Shown: positions 6,615 through 15,187 of the stretch, in pieces
Position numbering within the stretch: the stretch's first letter is position 1
Layout of the letters: the number at the start of each line of letters is the position of its first letter
DNA from: Novosphingobium taihuense
GTDB lineage: Bacteria > Pseudomonadota > Alphaproteobacteria > Sphingomonadales > Sphingomonadaceae
Assembly (NCBI RefSeq): GCF_007830315.1
Contig: NZ_VLKJ01000009.1
Location: forward strand, 1 to 64,000
DNA length: 64,000 nucleotides
Direction of reading: 5' to 3'
Position numbers and translations under genes: made by a program
The notes under the pieces: generated by a model
Seen by the model: the letters and a program-made list of their open reading frames with translations, nothing else
What the model was told of the DNA's origin: nothing
The model's database searches: none

Positions 6615-8750
6615 ATGTTGAAAAGGCGCTTACTGCTGTCCGTTGCGTCGATAGCTATGCTGGGTGCACCGGCCGCATTTGCCCAAGAGGCCGATGGGCA
6701 AAGCAATCCAACTACGGATGAGCAGGGTGAAATCATTGTTACCGCACAACGCCGTAGCGAACGTTTGACCGACGTTCCTATCGCCATCTCCGCTAAAACC
6801 GGCGAAGCGCTGAACACTGCTGGTATCATATCTGCGCAAAATCTCGGTCTTGTCACACCCGGCCTTAACTATGCCGTGCAGGGTGCCTTTGCGCAGCCGA
6901 CAATCCGCGGCATTGGCACTTCTGTGACGGGCCCTGGTGCTGATGCAAACGTCTCGATCTATGTCGATGGTGTTTATCAACCCAGCCAAACCGGTAACTT
7001 GTTCGAATTCAACAATATCGAGCGGATCGAAGTGTTGAAGGGGCCACAGGGAACTCTATTCGGCCGCAATGCGACAGGCGGCGCAATCAGCATCGTGACC
7101 GCTGACCCGGACCAGGACATTTCGTTCAAGGGGGGCGCAAGCTATGGCCGGTTCAATCAGATCCGGCTTGATGGTTATGTCAATGCGCCATTGTCGGAAA
7201 ATGTCGCCGCCAACCTGTCTGTGCAATACGGTCACAACACCGGCTACGTCACCAATGTGACAACGAACAGCAAGATTGCGCGAGCAGAGAGCTTCGCTGC
7301 ACGCGGCAAAATCAAATTTGATGCAAGCGAAACGGTCAACTTTGTTCTGGCTGGAAACTACTCGCGTACGGACGATAACTCGCCCTTCGCCGTCCGTCCG
7401 ATTGATGGCAATAATATTGCCCGCCAGTTTGGTGTAACATTCCCCAGCGGGTTCTACGAAGCTGCGCTTGATCAGACGCCTTCGATCGTCACCAAGCAGT
7501 ATGGTGCCAGTTTGACCGCGAAGGTCGAATTGGGTGCCGGAACCATCGCCAGCATTTCCAGCTATCAGCGGATTGAACCCAGTCTGGTTTCGGACATCGA
7601 CAATTCGCCGCTGTTCCTTGCGACTGCCCGCATCCCAACCAAAGAAGACAATTTCACTCAGGAGTTGAACTATTCGTCGCACCTCGACGGTCCGTTCAAT
7701 TTCATTGCCGGTGCATTCTACTATAACGACAAAACGTCTACGGATCTTTTCATAACCGGCGCGCGCCCCGCTTCGATTCTTACCAGCGTGAAAACCGTTG
7801 CGGAGTCGGTGTATGGTGAGATCAACTACGAGTTGAGCCCGGAGCTAACAATAACGGGTGGCTTGCGCTTCAGCAGCGAGGAAAAGAGCGCACGCGGCGG
7901 CATTCCGAGCCTCGAACTGGTCAACGATTCGACGCGGTGGAACAGCTGGACCCCGCGTGCCGTGATCCGTTACAAGCTGGATCCTGCATCAAGCATATAC
8001 GCCAGCTACAGTCGTGGTTTCAAGAGTGGCAATTACAATGTCGTATTTCTCAGCCCAACGCCAGTTAAGCCAGAAACGGTAGACGCTTTTGAAATTGGTT
8101 ATAAGCAGAATCGTGGCGGTGTTATAATAAACACTTCGGCGTTCTACTATAAGTACAGCCAGATTCAGGTGCAGATCCAAACTAACAGCGGTGCAGGCTT
8201 GGCAACGGTTCTGCAGAACGCGGCGTCTGCTGAGATTTATGGTGCCGACCTGGAATTCACTGTGCCGGTCAGCAATGCATTCTCGCTTCAGGGTGGGGCT
8301 GCGTGGACTCATGCGCGCTATCAGGACTTCAAGGGTGCAATCATCACACTGCCTTTGCGTGACGCATCGGGCGTGGCGATTGGCGGAAACTCTCAAGGCC
8401 CTGGTGACGCCAGCGGCAAAGACATGATCCGCACGCCGGAATTTACCGCAAACCTCACCGGGACGTACAATGTGCCGGTAGCCGGTGGCGAAATGCAGTT
8501 ATCGGCGACAGGATCCTATAACAGCGGATTTTACTGGGATCCGGCTAACCTTGTCAAAGAGGGTGATTACTTCATCCTCAATGCGCGAGTTTCCTGGCTT
8601 TCGCCAGAAAAGCACTACCGCTTGTCGGTGTTCGGCGAAAATATTGCTAACGCAAAGTATCAGTTTTACGTGAATAACACCTCAACCGGCAATGCCGGTG
8701 CGCCTGCCCGCCCATGGTCGGTCAGCGCGGCAATCAACGTTTATTTCTGA
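6615..8750 (+). CDS. TonB-dependent outer-membrane receptor
   Basis: A 711-residue protein from the ATG at 6615 (ribosome site gggaggtcag), with signal peptide MLKRRLLLSVASIAMLGAPA ending near AFAQ. A TonB-box-like segment EIIVTAQRR follows, then the plug domain (DVPIAISAKTGEAL; TIRGIGTS; VYVDG-like IYVDGVYQPS; VLKGPQGTLFGRNATGGAIS) and the beta-barrel ending in aromatic INVYF. This is the CirA/FecA-like class common in sphingomonads for importing large hydrophobic molecules. An upstream in-frame ATG at 6534 is unlikely because it would bury the signal peptide. It heads the operon with VOC, SDR and GMC genes, with a terminator in between, so it is probably the uptake gate for their substrate. 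Confidence 0.95.
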   Translation: MLKRRLLLSVASIAMLGAPAAFAQEADGQSNPTTDEQGEIIVTAQRRSERLTDVPIAISAKTGEALNTAGIISAQNLGLVTPGLNYAVQGAFAQPTIRGIGTSVTGPGADANVSIYVDGVYQPSQTGNLFEFNNIERIEVLKGPQGTLFGRNATGGAISIVTADPDQDISFKGGASYGRFNQIRLDGYVNAPLSENVAANLSVQYGHNTGYVTNVTTNSKIARAESFAARGKIKFDASETVNFVLAGNYSRTDDNSPFAVRPIDGNNIARQFGVTFPSGFYEAALDQTPSIVTKQYGASLTAKVELGAGTIASISSYQRIEPSLVSDIDNSPLFLATARIPTKEDNFTQELNYSSHLDGPFNFIAGAFYYNDKTSTDLFITGARPASILTSVKTVAESVYGEINYELSPELTITGGLRFSSEEKSARGGIPSLELVNDSTRWNSWTPRAVIRYKLDPASSIYASYSRGFKSGNYNVVFLSPTPVKPETVDAFEIGYKQNRGGVIINTSAFYYKYSQIQVQIQTNSGAGLATVLQNAASAEIYGADLEFTVPVSNAFSLQGGAAWTHARYQDFKGAIITLPLRDASGVAIGGNSQGPGDASGKDMIRTPEFTANLTGTYNVPVAGGEMQLSATGSYNSGFYWDPANLVKEGDYFILNARVSWLSPEKHYRLSVFGENIANAKYQFYVNNTSTGNAGAPARPWSVSAAINVYF

Positions 8751-8756
8751 TCGAAT

Positions 8757-8789
8757 GGAGGGCTGGCAGACAAGCCAGCCCTCCCTTTT
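8757..8789 (+). terminator. Rho-independent terminator after the TonB receptor
   Basis: A perfect 11-bp stem GGAGGGCTGGC/GCCAGCCCTCC with a 6-nt loop is followed by CTTTTG, starting 7 bp after the receptor stop. It probably reduces rather than abolishes expression of the downstream VOC-SDR-GMC genes, which have no obvious promoter of their own. Confidence 0.85.
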
Positions 8790-8837
8790 GCGGCATCGTC
8801 GTCTAGTTTTCACAGGCCGAGACAGGAGAAACGCGCC

Positions 8838-9419
8838 ATGACCCGATTGGTCGGTCCACTGCGCCAGGTTGGTATAATTGTCGACGATATTGATGCAGCA
8901 ATGTTGCACTGGACCCATGTTGTCGGCGTTGGTCCATTCGTTGTTTTTCGCAATCTCGAATTTGACGAAGATTATCATTATCGCGGCACTCGCGCGAAGC
9001 CACCTGTCACGAGCATTGCCGTGGGGCATTCTGCGGGACTGCAAGTTGAAATCATCCAGCAGCACAATGACGCACCCAGCGCATATCGTGATTTTCTGGC
9101 AGCAGGACGCACAGGATTGCAGCATGTTTCTACGTGGTGCGACGACCCTGCACAATATGATAGCGCCCGCCAACGACTGCTGGATCAGGGCCTGACGCTT
9201 GTACACGAGGGCCGTGCAGCGGGCGGGCCTTGCCGCTTTGCTTATTTTTCCGGGGCTGGCGAAGCATGGCCCCAAATTGAGATATCGGAAGCATTGATCC
9301 CTAGCGTGAAACCGCTCTCGGATTTTCTTATTGCTCAAGCAGCGATCTGGGATGGCACAAACCCTATATTGGATATCAATGCGGTAATTCCGCTTATCTA
9401 CGGCGAACCTGACGCATGA
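8838..9419 (+). CDS. VOC-family (glyoxalase-fold) protein
   Basis: The 193-residue protein starts GPLRQVGIIVDDIDAAMLHW, the typical first strand and helix of vicinal-oxygen-chelate proteins; a second module follows at about residue 90 (AGRTGLQHVSTWCDD). Potential metal ligands are spread as in glyoxalase-like domains (His in QHVST, Glu in PQIEISEAL), but the substrate cannot be read. VOC proteins act as epimerases, lyases, dioxygenases or binding proteins. Ribosome site gacaggagaa precedes the ATG. The stop overlaps the next SDR start (ATGA), so the two are translationally coupled. A VOC protein also occurs in the operon at 60.7 kb. Confidence 0.82.
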   Translation: MTRLVGPLRQVGIIVDDIDAAMLHWTHVVGVGPFVVFRNLEFDEDYHYRGTRAKPPVTSIAVGHSAGLQVEIIQQHNDAPSAYRDFLAAGRTGLQHVSTWCDDPAQYDSARQRLLDQGLTLVHEGRAAGGPCRFAYFSGAGEAWPQIEISEALIPSVKPLSDFLIAQAAIWDGTNPILDINAVIPLIYGEPDA

Positions 9420-10198
9420 GGCTTTCGGGGCGACGCGCGCTGGTCACTGGCGCTGGTAGCGGCCTTGGGCGTGAGATTGCGCAAGCATGGGCGCGCGAAG
9501 GCACAGCGGTTTTGTGTTGCGATGCAAATCTTGAAACTGCGTCCGAAACCGCAGAGCGCATTGCTGAGGCGGGCGGGGCCGGCGCAGCGATAGGCATGGA
9601 TGTAGCCAAAGATGGCGATATCGAGGCTGCGGTTGCCTTATGCGTGGAGCAGTTCGGCGGCATCGACCTTGTGCTGAATGCTGCAGGAATTGTGCGGTAC
9701 CAACCGATATTCGAAACAACGCGCGAAAGTTTTCGCCAAACAATCGACGTCAATCTGTTCGGTACTTTTTTCGTAGCCCAGGCCGCAGCGCGACAAATGG
9801 TGGCGCAAGGCACTGGCGGGGCAATCATCAACATTGCCTCGATTGCTGGGCGCCATGGTGCGGGAATGGCGCTCCAATACTCTGCCAGCAAGGCTGCAGT
9901 GATCAACCTCACACAATCACTGGCACAGGCGATGATCGGCCACGGAATCAATGTAAATGCAATTGCCCCGGGCTACATGCAAACCGCCATGTGGGATCAG
10001 ATCAAGCGCACTTATGCCGGCGGAGCGCTCGGCGCGACGGGTGAGGACATCGATCTGAACGTATGCGCGACCATCGCGGCGGGCAGGCTGGGGGTGCCAA
10101 GCGATCTGTGTGAAGCCGCGATTTTCCTTGCGAGTGAAGGCGCGCGGTATGTGGTTGGCCAAACCCTGAACATTGATGGCGGTGTCGAATTCAATTGA
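9416..10198 (+). CDS. Short-chain dehydrogenase/reductase (SDR)
   Basis: A classical 260-residue SDR. NAD(P)-binding TGAGSGLG is at residues 11-18, Asp36 in VLCCDANLE suggests NAD preference, LNAAG is at about 87, and catalytic Ser142, Tyr155 and Lys159 are present (YSASK). The C-terminus GQTLNIDGGVEFN is typical. It oxidises a secondary alcohol or reduces a ketone; the substrate is unknown. It is coupled by a 4-bp overlap to the VOC gene and followed 33 bp later by a GMC oxidoreductase, so it probably works on the product of one of these. Confidence 0.92.
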   Translation: MRLSGRRALVTGAGSGLGREIAQAWAREGTAVLCCDANLETASETAERIAEAGGAGAAIGMDVAKDGDIEAAVALCVEQFGGIDLVLNAAGIVRYQPIFETTRESFRQTIDVNLFGTFFVAQAAARQMVAQGTGGAIINIASIAGRHGAGMALQYSASKAAVINLTQSLAQAMIGHGINVNAIAPGYMQTAMWDQIKRTYAGGALGATGEDIDLNVCATIAAGRLGVPSDLCEAAIFLASEGARYVVGQTLNIDGGVEFN

Positions 10199-10231
10199 AG
10201 CAAGCCGCTGGCTGCGAATTGAGGCAATGAT

Positions 10232-11842
10232 ATGAGCAACGCAGATTTCATCATCGTCGGTGCGGGTTCTGCCGGGTGTGTTCTGGCCGAACGCCTTTCT
10301 GCCAATCCCAAAGTGCAGGTATTGCTGATCGAAGCTGGCGGCCGGACCAAAAGCGCGCTCGTAAACATGCCGATGGGTCTTGGCCGCACGCTGATGGACA
10401 AGCGATTGACGTCCATATTTATCACGGAACCCGATATGGGTAACGGGAATCAGCCGGCAATTTGGATGCGGGGGCGCGGGCTTGGCGGCTCCAGCGCGAT
10501 CAACGGGATGATTTACTGCCGCGGCCATCCCGAGGATTACAACAGCTGGGCAAGGCAAGGATGCCCTGGTTGGGGCTGGGACCAAATGGGCCGCGTGTTC
10601 AAGCAAATGGAAGACCACACGCTGGGCGAGGGCGGAAAGCGGGGTGTGGGCGGGCCGCTGCACGTTTCAATACAGCGCCACCGCAGCCCGCTGACCGAAG
10701 CGCTGCTCGACGCCGCCACTACTCTTGGCGTGCCGCGCGCAGACGATGCCAATGAAAGCGACGGTGAAACAATCGGATATTCACCGGTCACCATTCACAA
10801 GGGACGCCGTTGGAGTTCGCGCGATGCCTTTTTGCGCCGGGCGGAAAAACGTCCAAACCTGACGATCGTAATCGACACAGCGATTGATCGCCTGCTGTTT
10901 GATGGTACCCGCGTGTGCGGGGTGGTCGGTCGCTTCAACGGATTGCCGGTCGAATATCGGACCACCGGCGAAGTGATCCTTGCCGCAGGAGCCTTGGCGA
11001 CACCAAAGCTGCTCCAGCTTTCCGGCATCGGCCCGGCCGAAGAGCTGCGGTCGCTGGGAATTGAAGTGAAACTCGATCACCCCGGCGTCGGGCGCCATAT
11101 GCGTGAGCATAAAATCATCACTACCCAAGTGTCGCTCAATCAGGATTACAGCCACAATTCGCGGCTGCAAGGGACGGGTCTTTTGGCTGAAACGCTGCGC
11201 TATTTTGTTTCACGAAGCGGCGTTTTGGCGACGACTTATGATATCAATGGTTTCATCAAATCACGTCCCGATCTGCCGAGGCCAGATGCGCAAGTGACAT
11301 TCTGGTCATTGTCTACCAAACGGAATCTTGCGAAGATTGAATTAGAGCCTCACCCCGGCCTTAATGCAATGGGTTATCCCGCACGTACCACAAGTGAAGG
11401 CAGTGTGCTGGTTCGTTCGGCTAACCCCGATGACGCCCCAATAATTAAAACCAATTTTCTATCAACTGAGCATGATCGAGACGTTATCATCGGGACATTT
11501 CGCTTCTTCCGCTCGATCTTTGGGCATGAAAAAGTCGCGCCGATGATTAAGGCGGAAACATGGCCTGGGCCGCAAGTGCAATCCGATGATGAGATCCTCG
11601 ATGCAGCACGCGCCGACGGTAATTGCCAGCATGCCATCGGCACTTGCCGCATGGGGGACTCTAATGATGCTGTGCTGGATGCACGTTTGCGCGTTAAGGG
11701 TGTTTCGGGACTTCGGGTGATGGACTGCTCGGTTATGCCCGAGCAAGTCACCGGCAATACAAATGGCCCGGTCATGGCATTAGCTTGGCGCGCAAGCGAG
11801 ATATTCCTTGAGGACTGGCATAGTGCCGACCGATCAAGCTGA
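10232..11842 (+). CDS. GMC-family FAD oxidoreductase (choline dehydrogenase-like)
   Basis: A complete 536-residue GMC enzyme. FAD-binding DFIIVGAGSAGCVLAERLSA is at the N-terminus; GRGLGGSSAINGMIYCRGHP is GMC signature 1; LAAGALATPKLLQLSGIGP is signature 2; and the C-terminal active-site block is TCRMGDSNDAVLDARL with VTGNTNGPVMALAWRASEI, which should carry the His-Asn pair. These flavoenzymes oxidise primary or secondary alcohols. No signal peptide is visible. It is last in the TetR-controlled operon, and the right border with the IS66 relic lies about 260 bp further on. Confidence 0.93.
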   Translation: MSNADFIIVGAGSAGCVLAERLSANPKVQVLLIEAGGRTKSALVNMPMGLGRTLMDKRLTSIFITEPDMGNGNQPAIWMRGRGLGGSSAINGMIYCRGHPEDYNSWARQGCPGWGWDQMGRVFKQMEDHTLGEGGKRGVGGPLHVSIQRHRSPLTEALLDAATTLGVPRADDANESDGETIGYSPVTIHKGRRWSSRDAFLRRAEKRPNLTIVIDTAIDRLLFDGTRVCGVVGRFNGLPVEYRTTGEVILAAGALATPKLLQLSGIGPAEELRSLGIEVKLDHPGVGRHMREHKIITTQVSLNQDYSHNSRLQGTGLLAETLRYFVSRSGVLATTYDINGFIKSRPDLPRPDAQVTFWSLSTKRNLAKIELEPHPGLNAMGYPARTTSEGSVLVRSANPDDAPIIKTNFLSTEHDRDVIIGTFRFFRSIFGHEKVAPMIKAETWPGPQVQSDDEILDAARADGNCQHAIGTCRMGDSNDAVLDARLRVKGVSGLRVMDCSVMPEQVTGNTNGPVMALAWRASEIFLEDWHSADRSS

Positions 11843-12100
11843 TGGTGTCGGCCTCACCCTATCGTTTGCCCGATCTCCTGACCGTTACCAATTAGGAAAC
11901 ATCATCGCCGAACTCTGGATGGAGGATTTGCGCACCTGCGCGAACCTTGTCACTGTCGCCAAGGACCAGCGCCCGCTTGATCGCACCGGGGTGCCGGTGG
12001 GTGCTTTCGTTGCACAAGCTTGATGCTATGGCCGTAACCGTCTGGTGAGCCGCGCTTGCTGCTGCCGTCCGGTGTGTGATGACGTCCTATAGGTGCCTAA
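11843..12100. other. No recognised gene between GMC operon and IS66 relic
   Basis: A plus-strand frame is open to 12023 (ending VPVGAFVAQA), but it overlaps the GMC gene end, lacks a ribosome site and resembles nothing I know. The sequence next to 12100, GGTGCCTAA, is repeated with one base missing at the other side of the IS66 relic. Confidence 0.4.
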
Positions 12101-12122
12101 GTAAGCGATGTCCTGAACCCAC
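12101..12122 (+). repeat. Left terminal inverted repeat of the IS66 relic
   Basis: GTAAGCGATGTCCTGAACCC plus 2 bp. It pairs with 13122-13143 at 16 of 22 positions. Confidence 0.7.
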
Positions 12123-12184
12123 CCTGCGTGGGTGATGTGAAGCGCCGAGTGTCCGCCCCCTGATTGTCGAGGAGCGCTGGTGCT

Positions 12185-13130
12185 ATGACGATGTCATGTG
12201 ATGATGCTGGTAGCAGTGGCGTGCGGCGCTTCGAGGTCTTCACTGGCGCTGGCAAGCGGCGGGACTGGCCGCTGGAGGTGAAGGCCTCAATCGTTGCGGA
12301 GAGCTATTCCGGCAAGCTGAGCGTGAGCGCAGTGGCCAGTCGCCATGGCATTTCGGCATTTCAGCTCTTCACGTGTCGTCGTTTACTACCCAAGGAGATG
12401 GATGAGCGCGGTATCGCGGCCTGCCCCGTCTCGCGAGGCTCCCATGTTCGTACCAGCAGTTCTCGACGAGCGAGAGCCATCGCCTCCGATTGTGGCGAGC
12501 AAGCGGGCATCCTCACCGAGGCGCTGATCGCGCAGGTGCTGGTCTCCAAGTATGCCGATCACCTTCCGCTGTACCGACAGGCGCAGATCTATGCCCGTCA
12601 GGGTATTCAGCTGGATCGCTCAACCCTTGCCGATTGGGTCGGCAGAGCGGCTTGGTATCTGCCCCCCTTGCGCGATCAGTCGCGCGGCGATCAGAATGAG
12701 GTCCGCGGGCTTGCCGCTGACGAGCGTCGCGACGCCCGCGACCAGCGCAGCCGTCCGATCTTCGACGACCTCTACAGGTTCCTCGAAGCACGCGGCCGGC
12801 AGGTCAGCGCCAAGGCCAAGCTATGCGAAGCGATCAGCTACGCCCTCAAACGCTAGGGTGGGCTGACACGCTTCCTCGTCGATGGCCGCATCGATCTCGA
12901 CAGCAATGCCGTCGAACGCGCCATCCGCCCGCTGGCTCTCAACCGCAAGAACGCCCTGTTCGCAGGTTCCGACGAAGGCGGCGATAACTGGGCGTTGATC
13001 GCCACACTCATCGAGAACTGGAAGCTCACCGGCATCAACACGCATGGCTGACCGCGACGCTCACCAGCCTCGCCAATGGTCACTCAGCTTCGCGCATCGA
13101 TCAGCTCTGCCCCACGCGCACGTGGGCTGA
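12185..13130 (+). pseudogene. Fused tnpA-tnpC remnant of the IS66 relic
   Basis: The frame opens with a TnpA-like helix-turn-helix (RRFEVFTGAGKRRDWPLEVK, then VASRHGISAFQLFTCRR) and runs without a stop into a TnpC piece (LVSKYADHLPLYRQAQIYAR; LDRSTLADWVG), so tnpB and the N-terminus of TnpC are deleted. A second deletion removes the catalytic Asp region. A TAG at 12854 interrupts the frame where Trp is expected. After it come DGRIDLDSNAVERAIRPLAL and LFAGSDEGGDNWALIATLIE, and a frameshift near 13045 precedes the terminal LTSLANGHSASRIDQL. It cannot encode an active transposase. Confidence 0.85.
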
Positions 13131-13143
13131 AAACACCGCTCAC
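13122..13143 (-). repeat. Right terminal inverted repeat of the IS66 relic
   Basis: Read on the minus strand it begins GTGAGCGGTGTTTTCAGCCC, the counterpart of 12101-12122. Confidence 0.7.
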
Positions 13144-13508
13144 GGTGCTAACCTAGGTCAGAACCAAAGAACTTCGATTTGCGACCAAGACCGAAATTGA
13201 AGGTCTCGACGGTCCCGAGCCACTATGGTGCAATCCAGCAAGCTGAATGAAAAGGGGCCGTGAGCATCTCGTGCCTTTGTCCGCTCATCCTGTCCGATAG
13301 CATGTCGAGCACAAGGTGAGGCCGTGCGGCTTCGATACGCGGTCTTGAACAGCAAGCAAGACTGATCGCAAACAAGCAAAAGCATTCTGAGAGTGAAAAC
13401 CACCCCTTAAGAATGCGAACATTACCCATTGCTTGGGGGAAACTGCCATGGTGGTATGGTCAAAGATAAAGCCTCCTGGCGGAGTATAAGGAAGGAGCGG
13501 ATTGTTTG
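13144..13508. other. Intergenic region before the PhyH gene
   Basis: About 365 bp with no gene I can support; short minus-strand frames lack ribosome sites and family resemblance. The last part carries the strong ribosome site ggaaggagcgg of the downstream gene, so its promoter should be in the preceding 100 bp or so. It marks the border between the less GC-rich block and the main cluster. Confidence 0.4.
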
Positions 13509-14492
13509 ATGGCGAGCCAAGCGCTCTTTATGCCCGATGCGCCTGACGCCGATGTGCTGGCGGTGCGACCGACGCAGGAACTGCAATCTTGCAACCACCT
13601 GCTCGAAGATCACGCTGCGCTGATGCGCTTTCACGACGAGGAGGGATATATCCTGCTGCGTGGGGTGCTCGACCCTGTTTCTGTGCTGGAGGCGCGTGAT
13701 GCGATGCTGGCGGTCGCAGCACGGCACGGTCTGGTTGCACCCGGCGATGCGAGCGCAACCTGGACAGGAATGGCCGCACCCGCAGGGATGGAGGAAAGTC
13801 CCGAATTTTCCGGCATTGCCCGCAAGCTGGTGGCAAATCCTGCCAATGCGGCGTTGTTTCATACGGTTCTGGGCGAACCGGCAGCGTTGCTCCCGATCGT
13901 GCAGTACCGCGTCTATCCACCGGGCGGCTCGATCACGGGAATTCATCAGGATGGGTTCTTCAGCCCGGGAATTGTCAACTACAGGCCGGTATGGACACCG
14001 CTTACGCCGTGCGAGCGCGAGGTAGGCGGGTTGATGGTCGCGGTACGGCAATGCAACCGGGGGTATCTCCACAACGTGGCCAAGACACCGAGCCCTGTCC
14101 CCGCCGGGGTGATCCCCGATGATGCCTGGGCCACAACCGACTACTTTCCCGGCGATGTGCTGATGATCAACCCTTACACGCCGCACGCGTCGATGCCGAA
14201 TACGTCCAAGCGTTGCCGGGTGACCCTCGACACCCGCGTGCAATCCGCGACTGATCCTCGCGTTCTGCTAGCGGAGATCATCGAGGCACGCGAAGACGAG
14301 ATCCGAGTGCGCACGAGCGACGGGGTCGAGCGCTGCTTCCGCGTGGATGACGATACGTTCATCCGTGTGGATCACCCCGGGGTGCGGCAGAAGCGCAACG
14401 AGTATGTGCCAACAGCACCGGTCGGCAAGCGCATTGTCGTGGTGTTCGACGGCGACCATGCCGTTACCCTGCGCCGCAGCAGCGAAAACTGA
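13509..14492 (+). CDS. Phytanoyl-CoA dioxygenase (PhyH) family Fe(II)/2-oxoglutarate oxygenase
   Basis: 327 residues from the ATG at 13509 (ribosome site ggaaggagcgg; the TTG one codon earlier is less likely). The 2-His-1-carboxylate iron site is visible as His146 and Asp148 in GIHQDGFF and His226 in PYTPHASMPN, with a candidate 2-oxoglutarate Arg just after (RCRVTLDTR). PhyH enzymes hydroxylate alkyl or acyl chains, including terpenoid and CoA-ester substrates. The C-terminal 80 residues (DDTFIRVDHPGVRQ, VVVFDGDHAVTL) look like an added small beta-domain. It is followed by the CMD-family gene and, on the other strand, an AraC regulator. Confidence 0.88.
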   Translation: MASQALFMPDAPDADVLAVRPTQELQSCNHLLEDHAALMRFHDEEGYILLRGVLDPVSVLEARDAMLAVAARHGLVAPGDASATWTGMAAPAGMEESPEFSGIARKLVANPANAALFHTVLGEPAALLPIVQYRVYPPGGSITGIHQDGFFSPGIVNYRPVWTPLTPCEREVGGLMVAVRQCNRGYLHNVAKTPSPVPAGVIPDDAWATTDYFPGDVLMINPYTPHASMPNTSKRCRVTLDTRVQSATDPRVLLAEIIEAREDEIRVRTSDGVERCFRVDDDTFIRVDHPGVRQKRNEYVPTAPVGKRIVVVFDGDHAVTLRRSSEN

Positions 14493-14574
14493 AGCGCATC
14501 AGCCCTCAAGCGGAAGTCGAGGTTCCAACTGCTTCCTGTCCCGTCCCCCCTTCTGCCCCGGAGAACCTGATCGC

Positions 14575-15153
14575 ATGAACCGTATTCCACCAATGCGCGT
14601 CGAGGATCTGACGGAAGAAGAGCAGGAGCGCTATCACAGCACGCCGAGTGGCAGGTCCAATCTCGCAATGCTTCTCGCACACGCGCGTTCAATGCGCATT
14701 GGTATCGGCGGCGCGGTGAGCGCGATGATGAGCGATATCGAAGTGCCGCCCCTCGAGCGCCAGATTTGCGTGCTGGCAGTCCTTCATCTCGATCGCGGCG
14801 CGTACGAATGGGCACAGCACCTCGAAGTTTCCAAAGCGATGGGCATTCCCGACGAAAAGGTTGCAGCGATCGCCGACGACCGGTTTGGGGATCCTGCGTT
14901 CAATCATCGCGAGAAGGCGCTGCTCGCGTTCACCCGGCAGGTGGTCAAGACCGTGCGGGTCGATGACTTCGTGTTTGACGCCGTCAAGGCGTTCTACTCC
15001 CCGCGCCAGATCGTGGAGTTAATCCATGTGATCGGACTCTACATGCTGTTCGCGCGGGTATCTGAGGTAGCGGAACTCGAACTCGACATGGTCATGGGCG
15101 GAGACTTCTGGAAGAGCGCAAATGCGGCTTCAGGCGTCGTGCACGAGGAGTAA
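14575..15153 (+). CDS. Carboxymuconolactone decarboxylase (CMD/AhpD-like) family protein
   Basis: A 192-residue all-helical protein with the CMD pattern: LERQICVLAVLHLDRGAYEW followed by AQHLEVSKAMGI and, later, REKALLAFTRQVVK and ELIHVIGLYMLFARVSEV. The redox CxxC of AhpD is absent at the expected position (EWAQH), so it is not a peroxidase-reducing AhpD; it belongs with the decarboxylase or isomerase-like members, whose reactions are mostly unassigned. It starts at 14575 after a short gap from PhyH and is probably co-transcribed with it. A longer frame upstream overlaps PhyH and is not coding. Confidence 0.82.
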   Translation: MNRIPPMRVEDLTEEEQERYHSTPSGRSNLAMLLAHARSMRIGIGGAVSAMMSDIEVPPLERQICVLAVLHLDRGAYEWAQHLEVSKAMGIPDEKVAAIADDRFGDPAFNHREKALLAFTRQVVKTVRVDDFVFDAVKAFYSPRQIVELIHVIGLYMLFARVSEVAELELDMVMGGDFWKSANAASGVVHEE

Positions 15154-15187
15154 GCTCCACTCTGCCACACCATCCTGCCCAGCGGTT

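Larger units (their letters stand above)
12101..13143 (+). mobile_element. Decayed IS66-family element (deletion derivative)
   Basis: The left end begins GTAAGCGATGTCCTGAACCC and the right end, read inward, begins GTGAGCGGTGTTTTCAGCCC. These match at 16 of the first 22 positions and carry the IS66-type GTRAGCG tip. Flanks GGTGCCTAA (12092-12100) and GGTGCTAA (13144-13151) look like an 8-bp target duplication with one base changed. The element is only about 1.04 kb against about 2.4-2.7 kb for an intact IS66, having lost tnpB and most of tnpC. Confidence 0.8.

Noticed and set aside
11808..12023. A 71-codon frame after the GMC gene
   Set aside because: It overlaps the GMC end, lacks a ribosome site and resembles no known protein.
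13158..13429. Short minus-strand frames between the IS66 relic and PhyH
   Set aside because: No start signal and no similarity to a family.
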